NCBI GenBank assembly: GCA_025594325.1
Contig: JANHCV010000006.1
Location: 124,001 to 188,000 of the forward strand
Direction of reading: 5' to 3'
DNA length: 64,000 nt
DNA from: Blastocladiella emersonii ATCC 22665
Lineage: Eukaryota > Blastocladiomycota > Blastocladiomycetes > Blastocladiales > Blastocladiaceae
Part shown: positions 30,757-42,491 of the stretch, piece after piece
Position numbering within the stretch: the first letter of the stretch is position 1
Layout: every line of letters begins with the position of its first letter
Translations under genes and position numbers: made by a program
The notes under the pieces: generated by a model
Database searches by the model: none
The model's input: only the letters and a program-made list of their open reading frames with translations
Told to the model about the DNA's origin: nothing

Positions 30757-32480
30757 TGCAGCGCGAGTACAAGCGCAGCGGCTACGCTCACGCGCTCTTC
30801 CTCTTGCTGGCCAACCTCGTCGTCGTCAAGGACGTGCAGCAGATTTCCGTGCCCTCAGTCAGCGACAAAGCACAAGCGGCTTGCGTCCCACACTACGACG
30901 CCACGGTCGTAAAAACGCGCACGTTCGCCATCGCCGCCAGTGCCATGTGAATTCGCAGGAAGCTCGTGTTTGCCCCGCGCCAGCTGCTGGCGCTCACGGC
31001 GATGCAGCCGCTACTCGTCCTCCGAGAGCCGATGCCCGCCATGGTCCGCGACTACTACCACGTGAACTACGAGCACGGCATTTTCAACGGCCTTGGTCTT
31101 GTCCCGCCAGGCGCGTCGCGCCACTCCGCGTGACTGGCGCGTACTTTGACACGGACGCGCTTCGTGTGCTCCACGTAGCGCAGATCAGCACTCTTGCTGA
31201 TGGTGCAGCGCGCGCCGAGCGCCGCAGTGGTGGTAGCATGTTGGCAACAAGAACGAGGACCGCCATGACAGCTGCCGGCCGCTGCTCAAGCCCAAGTTTG
31301 CCATCGCTGTACTGGTTCTTCTTTGGCCTGATCCCGGCCGTGTTCGTCTGCCTCACATCTGTGGAGGAGGCGCCCGTCGCGCTGTACCAGGCCACCGCCA
31401 TGCTTGAGGTCGTAATGGGCAGGGGCAGTCTCTCGCTCTGCTCTCACTTCATCATCTAGGACGGCCATCTGCATCTCGCGGACCTCGTGCTCCCCGACAT
31501 GACCGCCGCGTAGCAGGTTCGCGTCGTCTTCATCCCGCCCTTCACCCCGAACCAGCAGGTGCTCTCGCGCGCAAGTTCTACAACGCATGCGCTGACGTCG
31601 CCGTCGACACGGAGCACGTCCTTGCTCGGGCCGCTGATCCCGCGAGCGTCAAGGAGATGATGAGCAGCGCCCAGATCTCGCCGCGCCGCGAGGATGACAA
31701 CGACGACCCTGCTGATCGTGCTCTCGGTCATGAAAGTGGGGAGCGCCGCGACGCCCGGCATCGCGACCGTGAGGAGGAAGGTGAGGATGAGCAGCAACAG
31801 CAGCGCCATGGCCACGCCGTCGCAGCCGCCGAGGATCGCCAAAACGCGCGCGTGGTCGTCGACCCCGTGCCGCTCGAGGTGCACGGCACTGCACCGAGCC
31901 CAGCGGAAAGACATGGAAAAGGAGATGATAGAGCTGGCGATGAAGGTAATGGTGGGAAGAGTGGCGACGTTCCGCTTGTCAACAAGGCGTACGCGGTTCG
32001 CCAATCCGGTCAGTACCTGCACATTTACGAGGAACTCTCGCTCGCTGGTTCCTTCCCGCGCGACTCTCGACTCTTTCCGTGGGGACTCCGCGGTTGCAAC
32101 TCGGAACTCGACCAGCGCTACCAGGCCTCCTCGGCCGAGGCGCACTGCGAGCACCTGCTCCACCTCAGCGATTCGCAGCGCGTCGGGTTCATCCTGTTCG
32201 CCTTCGACTACGTGCGCACGCAACACCTGACGCAGAGCGTCCGCCTGCGCGTGCGGAGCCTCCAGAACACGCGCTCGCGGCCGCGTCCATCTCCCAGGAG
32301 GAGCTCCTCGCGGCGTACGATCTGCTCGCCAAGCAGCAGCTCGCCGCGTCGCGTCCAGAAGCTCGACGTGGCCAACATGCAGGAGTCGTCGCCGCTGCGG
32401 CTTCATCAGTTGCAGCACGACACGGCGTCGACTCCTGCGGCCAGCACCGACCGTGGTCGCGTCGCGAATGAGGGTCCGCC
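30757..32480 (+). pseudogene. Decayed gene of unknown family
   Basis: A strong polypyrimidine acceptor (CTTTTTTTAG) just before 30757 is followed by protein-like segments in changing plus-strand frames: REYKRSGYAHALFLLLANLV, then KLVFAPRQLLALTAMQPLLV, MVRDYYHVNYEHGIFNGLGL, RVTGAYFDTDALRVLHVAQI, VRVVFIPPFTPNQQVLSRA, KFYNACADVAVDTEHVLARA and LHIYEELSLAGSFPRDSRLF. They are separated by stops (for example TAG near 31513) and frame changes without clear splice sites. I read this as a broken gene, though an unusual multi-exon gene is possible. The long minus-strand frame over the same span looks like an antisense shadow. The family is not recognised. Confidence 0.4.
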
Positions 32481-33745
32481 GCCGTGCCCTGGTCCGCCAC
32501 CAAGTTTGCGAGGACCGCATGTTGTAGACACGGTTTCGGCGACCCTCACCCACGCGCAGACGAGCAACAAGGAGCGTAGGCTGTGCGGCCAGTGCGTCAC
32601 GGTGCTCGTGAAGACGCTTGACGCTTGGCCACCCATACCTGCAACGCTCGCTTGCGCTTCTCATCTCGGCCAATGGTAAGCACGCTGCCGTGGAACTTGC
32701 AGCAGTCGCTGTAGACAGACGTTTGGGTCGGTCGTGTAGCGCGATGCCAAGCTCCTTCTCAAAGTGATCCAGAGCAGGCACTTGATAAAACCGTATATTT
32801 GACGGCCATCTCAGTCTCAGCTGTCCGTCAAGATGACCATGGCCGGTGGGCTTCCAGCCCTCCTCATGGCGTGGGACGCGAGCGGACGCGAGCTGGCCCG
32901 TCATGGGAATTGCAGTTCCGAGGCCCTCCAATAACAGTGCGCAAAAAGCATGACCCTGTACCATGACTCTGAAAAGTCTGTGAGCGAGTCAGAACGTACG
33001 GCATGCTAGACATCAGCGGTGGAACGTACGCATGCTAAGGCACTGTCTAGGATCGCTAGGCCTCGGGCTTCAGAAAAGGAGAAATGCGAGTGCGCTAAGA
33101 AACTTTCTGTTGGTATCGGTATCACGCCTGATTGATCGATGAGTGATGTGACATACCGCGTCTATCTTTTCATTCTTTCTCACCGGATTTGGGCTTCAAT
33201 AATGGAGCATGTATGCTATCCCTCAAAAAGCCAGGTGTTTCCTTCGAAGTAAACGGCGAGCGGGAGCGAGACACGCACCTCGCGTTAGGCTCCAACCTAT
33301 TGAGATCGTTGACCTCGGATGTGCTGATTTTGTCTGCAATTCCACGACGATTGGGCTGGTCAACGGGGACTCTCAACAGTGGAAATCGCTACGACGGTTG
33401 GTCGAAATGCAAAAGGAGCAGCTGATGGTAATCAACGTTTGAACTGGTGCTGACGTCGCTCACGCTTGGTGGGCCGCATGTCTCACGGCGTTGGTCCAAC
33501 AACGGAAACGCAGCGGAGCAGCACCAAATATCCTCTAGTTCTCAGCCGCATTCAAACCTGCAACGAGTGCGGCTCAAACAGTGAAGTGAAGTTGCGCATT
33601 CGAGGGCAGGTAGTACGAACAGTAAAGAATCTGCCGCCCCGCTCAGTTCACTGTGCCGAGTTTACTGTACCCAAGATTACTGGGCGGTGGCAAGCGGCTT
33701 TCACTGCGCGGCCACACTAGAAACAGTAAAATCACCTGTCCCGAT

Positions 33746-33753
33746 TATATAAA
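33746..33753 (+). promoter_or_regulatory. TATA box of the AIG1-like gene
   Basis: TATATAAA, 77 bases before the ATG at 33830. It is one of only two clear TATA boxes in the window, which suggests this gene is regulated rather than constitutive. Confidence 0.65.
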
Positions 33754-33829
33754 GGTCTGCCTCGCCGGGCCCCAACTCGTTGCTCCAGCATCGGCACAAC
33801 AGCAGTTCCACATTTCCTTCCTGCCAGCC

Positions 33830-34810
33830 ATGACGAACGAGGCTTCCCCCTCCGCCCACGCTTCCAAAGTCCGCACCATGGGCATGGTCGGCTATGGCAA
33901 GTCGACCACGCTCAACCAGCTTCTCGGGTACAAGGAAGACCGCGGGGGCAAGCAGGTGATCAAGCAGGTCTTCGCCGCCGGATCGGCGGCCAAGGGGATC
34001 AAGACCAACATGGCCCGCCAGTTCAACGTCAACCCGACACTTCTCCCCGACAGCACCGACCTCATCGTTTCTGACTCGGAGGGCATTGGCAGCTCGGCCA
34101 ACGACAGCGTCCAGGTCGCCGACTCGATTCTGGAACTGCTCAAGAACGATCCGGCGACGCTGCTCATTGTCCATCGTTTCCACCGCACCGACATGCCGTT
34201 CGTCCGGGTGCTCCAGATGCTCAAGGTTTGCACCAACATCAGTTCCAGCAACTGCTTCCTGTTGCTTACTTTTGCTCAGGACCACGACATCGAGGTGTCT
34301 TCGTTTGATGCCGACCCGAGCCGGTTCTTGGATGAGCTCAAGGCCAACCACGGCATTGACTTTTTCGACGCGGAGCACAACGTCATGTGCATTGATATGG
34401 ACTCGCGTGCTGCCAAGATCCCCGAGCTCCGTACCCAGCTCCTAGCCCGCATGCCCGTCAAGGCCAGCATGACGTACTTGGAACTGGTTGCGCTTGCCAG
34501 CAACAACCACAGCAACGCGAGTGACGCCGTGAGCAAGCTTCGGAAAGAGCTCGCGGACGCTGAGTCTGACCGCGGCTGGCACGAGCAGCGCATCAAGGAC
34601 CTCAACATTGCCATTGCGTCGACTGGTTGGATTCCGTTTGTTGGCACCATCTCGGCAGCGGGCATGGCTATTGCCGTTGCGTCAAGTATCGACAGCGTCA
34701 AATCGCTCAACAAGAAGATTGCGGACCTCAGCAAGAAGGCTCAGAACGGACGTGAGTCCCAGGCTCACTACTTGGCCAAGCTCAACGAGTACAAGGCCAT
34801 GATCCAGTAG
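33830..34810 (+). CDS. AIG1/IMAP-like GTPase with C-terminal hydrophobic segment
   Basis: A single exon from the ATG at 33830 gives 326 residues. Residues 18-26 (GMVGYGKST) form a P-loop (GxxxxGKS/T), and DSEGIG at 82-87 fits the switch II DxxG motif. TNMARQF at 59-65 may hold switch I. This order and the length of the GTPase part resemble AIG1/GIMAP and related septin-like GTPases, but no canonical NKxD motif is visible. The second half is helical with heptad character (VSKLRKELADAESDRGWHEQ), a hydrophobic stretch (WIPFVGTISAAGMAIAVA, about 264-281) that could be a membrane hairpin, and a terminal coiled coil. A membrane-associated scaffold GTPase is the best guess. A TATA box lies 77 bases upstream. 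Confidence 0.75.
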   Translation: MTNEASPSAHASKVRTMGMVGYGKSTTLNQLLGYKEDRGGKQVIKQVFAAGSAAKGIKTNMARQFNVNPTLLPDSTDLIVSDSEGIGSSANDSVQVADSILELLKNDPATLLIVHRFHRTDMPFVRVLQMLKVCTNISSSNCFLLLTFAQDHDIEVSSFDADPSRFLDELKANHGIDFFDAEHNVMCIDMDSRAAKIPELRTQLLARMPVKASMTYLELVALASNNHSNASDAVSKLRKELADAESDRGWHEQRIKDLNIAIASTGWIPFVGTISAAGMAIAVASSIDSVKSLNKKIADLSKKAQNGRESQAHYLAKLNEYKAMIQ

Positions 34811-36320
34811 ACGACGCGTTGAAGCGGCGCAGCGAAGTGCAGCGCCGCATGGTTCTGACTTGCATTTCCCTACTTTACAGGGTAGTACTCATATCGAATA
34901 TACACGGTCAAAATTTCTTCTTCGCGGGAATGATGCATTGAGAAACAACCACATTTTTCTCGTTCACGTTTCAGCAAATCAGCGGTTTTGCTGGAGATAC
35001 AGCGCAAGCGGGTGAGGGAGTGTGCGGCTGCTTCCGCGGGTAAGTGTGGCGCGACGCGTCCGATCCGGGACACAGGTGATATCGCGACGCGTCTCCCGCG
35101 CCTCCCGCCGCCACGCGTGCTGCTGGCCGAATTGACAAAATGGGGCCTCGCAAAATGGTCCGAAAGGTAAAAACTAATGATCAGGTCACGAGGTCGTGGA
35201 ATAAAAGAGTGCGGGCAGCTGATACGTTCAGGAGTGACTGACATTCTTCAGTCTGAGACAGAGGAATGCATTGGATATGATTCCCGGATGATCGACACAG
35301 GGGTCGACCACCGGGTACCCAGCGCACCGTGTCCCAGTCAGTGGTCTCATCCCGACCCTTGCGTACCAACGCCCCGCATCTTCTTGTTTGCAAACCCAAA
35401 ACAAGTTACCAACGAGGAGCGCGTCACGCGCACCGTCGAAGCACCAAGAGCATTTGGCGATGGGTTAACAACTCTGGAGCCGACACCAGCAGCGGCCCGT
35501 TTCCGACTTGGTCGACTTCCTCGTTCAGCCAAGGAGGCAGTCAGGCGACCAGGGCTGTTCTTAGAACTTGCGGAGCTGCACCGTTTCGACATCACCTTCC
35601 GTCGAGAGGGAACGTCGTACTGGGCTGACATCCAGAACAAATCCACAATTATTGCGATCAGGCTTTGCTCAAGGCGCGGAACTCGGTGCGTGACGCGTAA
35701 AACATGAGACCCGCCGCGAAGTACGCTCGCTGGCTCGGACTTCATCCTCGATTGCGTCGATCTTGACCGCAACAACTTCGTGACGAACGTACCAATTTCT
35801 TGGCGGGAGCTGGCCACTGATGGCGACGGGCAGATCCTTTGTGACTGATGTCTGTTCAGTTGTGGACAATGCTCCCAATGGACACCAATCATGATGGACA
35901 GCAGCGGCCGAGGTGTTTTGTGAGCGACTCGTCCATCGCTCCCGCTGTCCGGGATAGCGACGAAATCCCCTTTGAAGTCTGGATAGTGGTGTCGCTTGCT
36001 GTGCTGGTTGAAGAACGACTGAGCGTCTCTGCTTGTGGTTTTGACGTTCAGGGACCATGCCTCAGCGTTGGCTGCTGTTGCTGGCATACGCGGCGATCTG
36101 TACGATTTGTAGTCGCGCCATGTTTAGCGCGTGATCGTTCAACAGCAGTAAACTCTTTCAACGAGTTGTATCGCAGTGCGGCGGCGGAGTTTCTTTGCTG
36201 AGGATCAGCGAGCGCATTAGCTCGATCAGCGCTGTCAGCAGGTCCGAGTGAGCGAGAACCAAGTCCAAGGCAGACAGCACGTGGGGCAAATGATCATATC
36301 ATCTATTACCACACGACAAA
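34811..36320. other. Intergenic region, possible coding remnants
   Basis: This 1.5-kb gap lies between the AIG1-like stop and the TRM3 stop. A plus-strand stretch near 35500-35670 (LGRLPRSAKEAVRRPGLFLE, then AELHRFDITFRREGTSYWAD) and another near 35735-35850 (SDFILDCVDLDRNNFVTNVP) look protein-like but are short, out of frame with each other and bounded by stops. They may be remnants of an unidentified gene. Two GCGACGCGTC motifs lie at 35051-35060 and about 35084-35093. Nothing complete is recognisable. Confidence 0.4.
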
Positions 36321-39300
36321 CTACGCCCGCAACGCGCGTCGCACGTACTCCCACACAAGGATCGCCGCCGAGTTGTGCACGTTGAGCGAGCGGGTGTTGC
36401 CGAGCTGCGGGATCTCGATACACACGTCAACGATATCACCCGCCGCAAGCAGGTCCGCGGGGACGCCCTCCTTCTCCTTGCCGAGCAGCACGATCACTTT
36501 GGCGGGCATCTCGCCCATGGCATCGAGCCGGACCGACGCCGACGTCTGCTCGAGCGCGACGACGGTGTAGTGGTGTTCGCGGCGCATGGTGCGGAGCCAG
36601 TCGGCGAGCGCGGGCCCGCGGGGCACCTCGACGAGCGGGAGATGTCGGTCTGCACTGACGGCGAGCGCGCGGAACGTCGGGTCGTCCTGGACCCGTGCGC
36701 TGTGCACGGCGAGCGCGCGCACGCCAAAGATCTCGCACGTCCGCGCGAGCCCGCCGAGGTTGGTCGCGAGATCAACGAGCGACGCGCACACGATCAGGTC
36801 CAGGCGGCCGCGCGCGCCGCGCGTCCGGATCGCCGCCTGTAGCCGCGTCAGCTTGTCCTCGTCCGACACGGGCTTGGCGTTGGTGTCGCTGGAAACGGCC
36901 TCGCCCGCCGCGTCCGCGTGCAGCATCGTCGCCATGGCCGCGTTGATCTTGCGCTGCACGGGCATCGCGGGCGTGTTGGCCGTGTCGATAGTCGCCGTGG
37001 GCGCCGGGGGCTGCACCACAACGGAAGCGGCTTCTGCGACCATGTTGCGACCGCCCTTCTTGGCGCCCGCGACAGCTGCCGTAGCCGCCGCCGAGTCCGC
37101 GATCCGCGCCGACGCGGGTGGGGCCGATGTCACCGCAACGGGCTGCGCGGCGACCACGTCGGGCGCCGTGGGCGCGATGGTCGGGTCCTCGATCGCGTCG
37201 TGGCGGAGGTACACGGTGCGGGTCGGGTCAGCGAGCGCGACGATCGCGCCGCCCTCGTCCTGCGGCACCACGCCCGCGAACGCGCGCGAAGAGATAAACT
37301 CATCGGGCGCCGTGTCGGTAGCGAGGCGCGGGAGCATGTGGAAGACAAACTCCCAGGTGCGGTCGCGTACTGGGTGGAAGTCGTTGGCGAGGTAGGCGGC
37401 GAGGAGGTACTTTGCGTTGAACTTGACGCAGTCGCGGTTGGTGCGGGTGTACGCGACGAGGGCGGCGAGGTCGGGGCGGCCGAGCAGCGCCGCGAGCGCC
37501 GGGTGAGAGTCGCGGCGCCGCTCGCACACGGCCCAGGTCCGCCCGAGCACCCACTGTGCGTGCAGGCGCACCGTGAAGTGGTTGGTCGCGAGCCACGGCG
37601 TCGTGTGCAGGAACACGAGCGTCGCGAGGTCGGCGAGCGCGCGCGGGACGTCCACAGGGTTGGCGGCGGCGCCGGGCTGGTCGACCCAGTCGTCGAGCGC
37701 GCGGACCAGGTGTGCGACGACGGCCATCTTGGACGCGACCGTCGACGCGCGGTCGTTGTACTTGGTCAGGTCCGCAAAGACGCGCGGGACGCCCGCGTCG
37801 AGGTTGCGCAGGACGAGCAGCGCGAGGAGCCACTCGTAGTACGGGCGCAGGTTGATGGCGGGCTCGGCGTCGAGCAGGCCCGCGACCGCTTCCACTAAAC
37901 CGGGCGCGGCAGCGGTGGGGACGCACGCCGGGTGGCCCGCGAGCACGAGAAGCGTCGACAGCAGGCGCAGCTTGTGGCGGTTCGGCCCCTGGTTCGGGAA
38001 CTCGAGCCGCGGGTGCAGCTGCGGGTCGTTGACGAGCACGTCCATGAGCTTGGCGAACAGCGCGGGCCCGTGGACCGGGTGCGCGCCGAGCCGCGCCGCG
38101 AGGTCGTTGGCGAACACGCGCACGCGGTAGTCGGTGTTGGCGCCCATGCCGTCGGCGTCGCCCGAGGACGGCGCCAGGACCGCCTCGAGCTTGCCGAGCC
38201 ACACCGTCTCCTGGCGCTCCTCGTCGCGGTCGCGCGCGGGCCCGTACTTGAGCCACTCGACGATCGATCCCGAGTACGCCATGACGAGGTCCATGTCCTG
38301 GGCGAGCGTGGCGTGGACGGCCGCGACGGCGCGGTCGACGACGCCAAACTTGGTCGCGCCGAGCGCGAGGATCTTGCCGAGGTACATCTCGACGGCGGGC
38401 CGCATCGTGGGGTTGCGGACGAACCGTGGCGCGGCCACGAGGTCGAGGAACGCCGGGTACAAGATACCAAAGTGGCGCGGGATCGAGGCCGCGGCCGCGA
38501 CGAGGTCCCACGCGACACCAAGGGCGCGCGAGAACTGCTCCGCGGCACCGTTGTCGTCCATGCACTGCGCGACGCACCGGATCAGCGGCGCGCTGCCCTC
38601 GCGGTGGTCGTTCTCGATCTCGTCAATCAGCGAGTCGACGAGGTACGCCCGCGCGCGCGACCCGGGCTCGGTCAGCGCCAGGACCAGGTCCCACTTGGCC
38701 GACGTGAAGTGTGTCACGAGGTCATTCCACGGCACGGTCGTGGCGGCGGAACCTGTGGGCCGCGTCAGCGTCGCGGTCAGGACCGCGGATACGTTGAGCG
38801 CGGCAGCGCCAATACCCGCGAGGACGGCGCCGCGCGTCTGTTCGGTGGCGAGAAGGTGGCGCAGCGTCACGACGGCCAGAATGCGGGACAACTCCGACTC
38901 GATTCCGCCCGACGCCGGTGCGAATAGCGTCTCGTACGCCGCCGTGGCGATGGAAGCCGCGTCCATGAACCGGGCAAACACGGGGGCCGCGCGCTCGTAC
39001 AGCTCGAGCGCGAAGTGGTCGTTGACCTTGCGCGTGGCCATGGCGAGGTACGCGGCAACCTCGTTCCCGACGGTCTCGACGAGAGCGGTGTCGCCGAGCG
39101 AGACCACGAGCGCGATGCGGAGCTCGGGGACACCCGGCGCGAGGTACGGGTGCGTGTAGACCTGGGCCGCGAGCTCGGCGATCTCGACGGTGACGGCAGC
39201 GCGGTCCGCGGAGTCGAGGCAGGCGACGAGCCGCGCGAGCCACGCTGCGTCCTTGACAGCGACCTCGAGCGCGCGCGGGGTCGTCAGGTACTCGGCGACG

Positions 39301-41050
39301 TGCGAGAGCGCCGCGTCGCCGATTCCGGCGTGCGCGCGGACCCAAGCGGCGAGGTCCGGGTGGTCAAAGTACCGCAGCGACGCGAGGACCGGGGCGACGC
39401 AGGACGCAGGCTCGGCGCCCGCAACGCGCTGGGTGCGCACGAGCACGTCGACGACGAGCCGCTCGAGGAGGCGGCGCGAGTTGTCCGAGATGGGCGACAT
39501 GTTTCTGCACAGCTTGGCAACCTCGGTTGCGCCACCGGGCAGGGCGAGCGGGGTCTCGGCGCACGTCTCGGCGACGCCCTGGAGCCCAAACAGAAGGAAC
39601 ACGAGCGAGCGTGTGTCGCGGAGGCGCGGGAATACGAGGTCGGCGAGCGCGGCGCGGCGCGTGAGAAGCTGGGCCCAGAACCGCGCGACTGACTCGCCGA
39701 ACGGGCTGGCGAAGGCGCCCTGCACGTTGACGGCGTACAGGACCGTGGGCTCGGTCGCGGTGATGAAGCGGCCGAGGAACGCGGGCTGCGCGGCGAGCGC
39801 GTCGAGGGCGGGACCCCGCGTGTCGAGGATGAACTGCATTACGAGCTTGCGCGAGGCGAGCGAGTCGTTGAGCAAGCCGTGCTCGAGGACGACGAGCCAC
39901 CAGTCGATGGGCAGCGGCGAGGCGGCGAGGTGCGTCTCGAGCATCGGGAACGCGGTGCGCACGAGGTGGTGGTAGGACTCGGCGACGAAGTCGTAGGTCA
40001 GGAAGAAGGCGTCCCACGCGGCCTTGAGCTTGGGGTCCTGCAGCGGGAACAGCCGGCTCGTCGCGCCGTACGTGGCGCGCAGCCGCGCGGGCATCTCGCA
40101 CACGAGCTCGGCGAGGTGCTTGACGGCGTGCAGCGCAAACTTGCGCGGGGCCGGCTCGGCGTGCACGAGCGCGGTCATGAGGAGGGCGAAGAAGGAGTCG
40201 TCGCCGAGCACGCGCGGGAGGACGACCGGCGACTCGAGGACGGGGAGTAGAGCGGCGACGAGCTGCGGCGCGTCAATGGCGACGGCGGGCGAAGGTGCCA
40301 TGTCGAGGAGCCGGCGGTACACGGTGTCGACGTGCGCGGCGGCCCACGACCCGCGCGACTGCAGCTCGCGGACGAGAACGGGGAGCAGCGCAATCGCGGC
40401 GCCGCGGACCTCGCGGTCAAAGCACACGACGGCCGCGACGGCGATCTCGAACAGTCGGTTGATGGTGCTGGCCTGCAAAGCAGCAGCCGACTCGGCGAGC
40501 AGGCGCGATGCCATTTCGAGGCCCTCGGCGGCATCCTGGAAGAAGGCCAGCGTCGAGGCAGGGGCAATCGTAGCGAGTGCCGACGGGAGCGGGATGAAGA
40601 ACGAGTGCTCGGCGAGCGATGCCGCGAGCTGCACGACAAAGGCGTCCTGGTGCCCTGCGTTGCGCGCGAGGAACAGGCCGTAGACGGACTCGAGCAGCGC
40701 CTTGCCGTTGGCGTCCAGCGCGTCGAGTCGCTGGTAGACGGACTGGAAGCTCAGTAGGAGCGTATCGAGCGTGTCCTATACGTCCCGTCGTGTGAGCGCT
40801 GGCCTCGTCCGCTCTGCGACGGGATCACGCGTACCGCGGGAACATCGTGGGTGTCGAGCGTTGCCTTGAGGAGATCGTGGAGCGGCTCGAGGGACGACTT
40901 GTCGGTCGCGGCAGCGCACTGCTCGCCAAAAAGGGCGGCGAGCTGGCCGAGCGGCAGCGCCTGGACGAGCTGCCGTGTCAGCGGATCGAGCGGTTACATT
41001 CGTGATTCATGGAGTTCATTTACCCTGGCGACGCTTGCGAGGACTGACAT
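36321..41050 (-). CDS. TRM3: tRNA (guanosine-18-2'-O)-methyltransferase, TRM3/TARBP1 type
   Basis: SpoU/TrmH-family enzyme that 2'-O-methylates G18 of tRNAs using SAM. Three exons on the minus strand: 41050-41024 (nine codons, MSVLASVAR), 40969-40835 (45 codons) and 40775-36321. Introns of 54 and 59 bases (donors GTAAAT and GTACGC, CTGAC branch point in the first) are both phase 0. Total about 1,538 residues, similar to yeast Trm3 (about 1,436). Most of the protein is a helical ARM/HEAT-like array. The C-terminal SPOUT domain (about 1385-1538) has all three motifs: NLGGLARTCEIFG, VIVLLGKEKEGVP and IPQLGNTRSLNVHNSAAIL. An Ala-rich linker with a Lys-Lys-Gly-Gly patch precedes it. It is divergent from the gene at 41269. 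Confidence 0.92.
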
Positions 41051-41268
41051 GGTCTTTCCAGATGCGCCTCGCCTCGCTGCAGGGGTCGGCGGTGCCTCGA
41101 TCGGCGGCGCAGTCGGTGGGGCGGCGGGCGCGTCGCGTCGCTCGGCCGGTCGCGTGAGCGGCGTGTGAGCCGTTGCCGGGTGCCGCCGGTCAGCCGCCGG
41201 TCTCACCCCGAAACGCGCTGCTCATCGCGCGTCCACTTGTCGCTCTCCGTCTCCCACGCTGGCACTCC
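41051..41268. promoter_or_regulatory. Bidirectional promoter, TRM3 (-) / unknown gene (+)
   Basis: Just 218 bases separate the two divergent ATGs. GGGCGCGTCGCGTCGC near 41127 is a relaxed form of the recurring GACGCGTC motif. No TATA box is visible. Confidence 0.45.
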
Positions 41269-42435
41269 ATGAAACCTGCAATGAATCCTAAAACCTACGA
41301 CGGCCCCGGTTCGCGTTCAACCCGGCCTGCCTCGCTGCTTCCCAACGCGCACCCGGCCAACCCGCAACGCACGCCGCGCGCGCCGTCCCCTCGCCCGCGT
41401 CGCGCCGTGTCCCCGGTGAAACCACCCGCCGCCGCCATGCCATCAACCAGCACTTATCCACGAGTCGATGCCGCGACGGTTGACCGATGGGCCTTCTACC
41501 AGGCCCTTCTCGACGTGCTTGCCACGGAGCACGCCCGCGTGCCGCTGCCCGACACGCCGCTCCCGTTTGCCGCGGCTCCCGGCGCCATCGAGCTTGTGGA
41601 CGCGATTATGGGCATGGTTGACCGCTCCGCGACGCGGCGGTTTGATGCCTATAACCTCGGCCACAACTCAGCGGTATGCCTGCGCCAGATCTCCATCCAT
41701 GCAGCGCTCCGCAAACATGCTGCTCCGAACGCTTCCGCGACTTCCTCGACCGCCACAGACGCGGCTATCCGCTCCGCGATCGCCGCGCTCCTTGCTGGCG
41801 TCGCTGACGGCAGCGTACCGGCTGTGATTTCAACAGGATTCACGCCTAAGGGCGGGAAAACACCGTTGCTGCTTCACCTGCCCTTCATCCGTCGCTCTCA
41901 CGAACGTGGTAATGTCTTTGTCACTTACAACATCGATGGCATGACCGAGTATCTGAGGGCCGTCCCGCGTGACTCGCGGCGTGGGCCTACGCCAGCCATT
42001 GCGCGCCCGCCCGCCTCGACATCTTCTTCTGCCGCCGCTTCAACGCCCAGTCGCAAACGCGCTGCTGACAAGGCGCTCGAGCATCCGGGCGCCAAGCGGC
42101 ACGAACCGCATCCCTCTCCGCGATCGCGGACGCCTCCTGCGTCTGCATCTGCTTCACTGCCCGGATCGTCTCGCGCACCCAATCTTTCCGCTGCCAGCGA
42201 ACACGAGACCCCGCCGCTTCCGCTTCCGTCTCTCGCTCCGCTTCCAGCAAGCTTCGTTGCGCGCGCGCTCGCTCCCCCCGCCGACCAGCTCACGTTCTTG
42301 CTCATCTCGTTTACGTACGCCAAGGCGACAGATCCGTCGAAAAAGGACGTGCTTGATGAACTGGCTGAGCGTGCTGCCCATCTTGGATGGTCGACGACCA
42401 AGTTCATGAGATTCCTCGGCCGCTTTCAGCTCTGA
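41269..42435 (+). CDS. Hypothetical protein, 388 aa
   Basis: Uninterrupted frame from an ATG at 41269 (a second ATG lies at 41281). I do not recognise it. The first 55 residues are basic and Pro-rich. Residues about 65-225 look folded, with YQALLDVLATEHARVPLPD, AIELVDAIMGMVDRSATRRF, an FTPKGGKTPLLLHLPFIRR stretch and a VFVTYNIDGM segment. A Ser/Pro/Ala-rich low-complexity linker (about 235-335) follows. The last 50 residues are again compact (LTFLLISFTYAKATDPSKKD, AAHLGWSTTKFMRFL). The two folded ends joined by a disordered linker suggest a DNA-binding or adaptor protein, but this is only inference. The region between the possible starts is uncertain. Confidence 0.6.
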   Translation: MKPAMNPKTYDGPGSRSTRPASLLPNAHPANPQRTPRAPSPRPRRAVSPVKPPAAAMPSTSTYPRVDAATVDRWAFYQALLDVLATEHARVPLPDTPLPFAAAPGAIELVDAIMGMVDRSATRRFDAYNLGHNSAVCLRQISIHAALRKHAAPNASATSSTATDAAIRSAIAALLAGVADGSVPAVISTGFTPKGGKTPLLLHLPFIRRSHERGNVFVTYNIDGMTEYLRAVPRDSRRGPTPAIARPPASTSSSAAASTPSRKRAADKALEHPGAKRHEPHPSPRSRTPPASASASLPGSSRAPNLSAASEHETPPLPLPSLAPLPASFVARALAPPADQLTFLLISFTYAKATDPSKKDVLDELAERAAHLGWSTTKFMRFLGRFQL

Positions 42436-42491
42436 AATGCGTTCTTTGTCATGTATATATTCAGTTTGATATCTTGTTAATGACCACTTGG

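Larger units (their letters stand above)
29406..33829. other. Gene-poor region with decayed coding sequence
   Basis: This 4.4-kb interval lies between the UBZ4 gene and the AIG1-like gene. GACGCGTCGCAG near 29554, about 145 bases upstream of the UBZ4 ATG, is another example of the recurring motif. A short-period repeat lies at 29791-29907 and a decayed coding segment at about 30757-32480; both are listed separately. The rest (29908-30756 and 32480-33740) shows nothing recognisable. Confidence 0.45.

Noticed and set aside
31456-32964. A 502-codon minus-strand open frame with a hydrophobic stretch
   Set aside because: It is mostly Arg/His-rich without a recognisable domain. The hydrophobic run is the reverse complement of an acidic/Gln-rich plus-strand segment. 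Plus-strand remnants are more protein-like.
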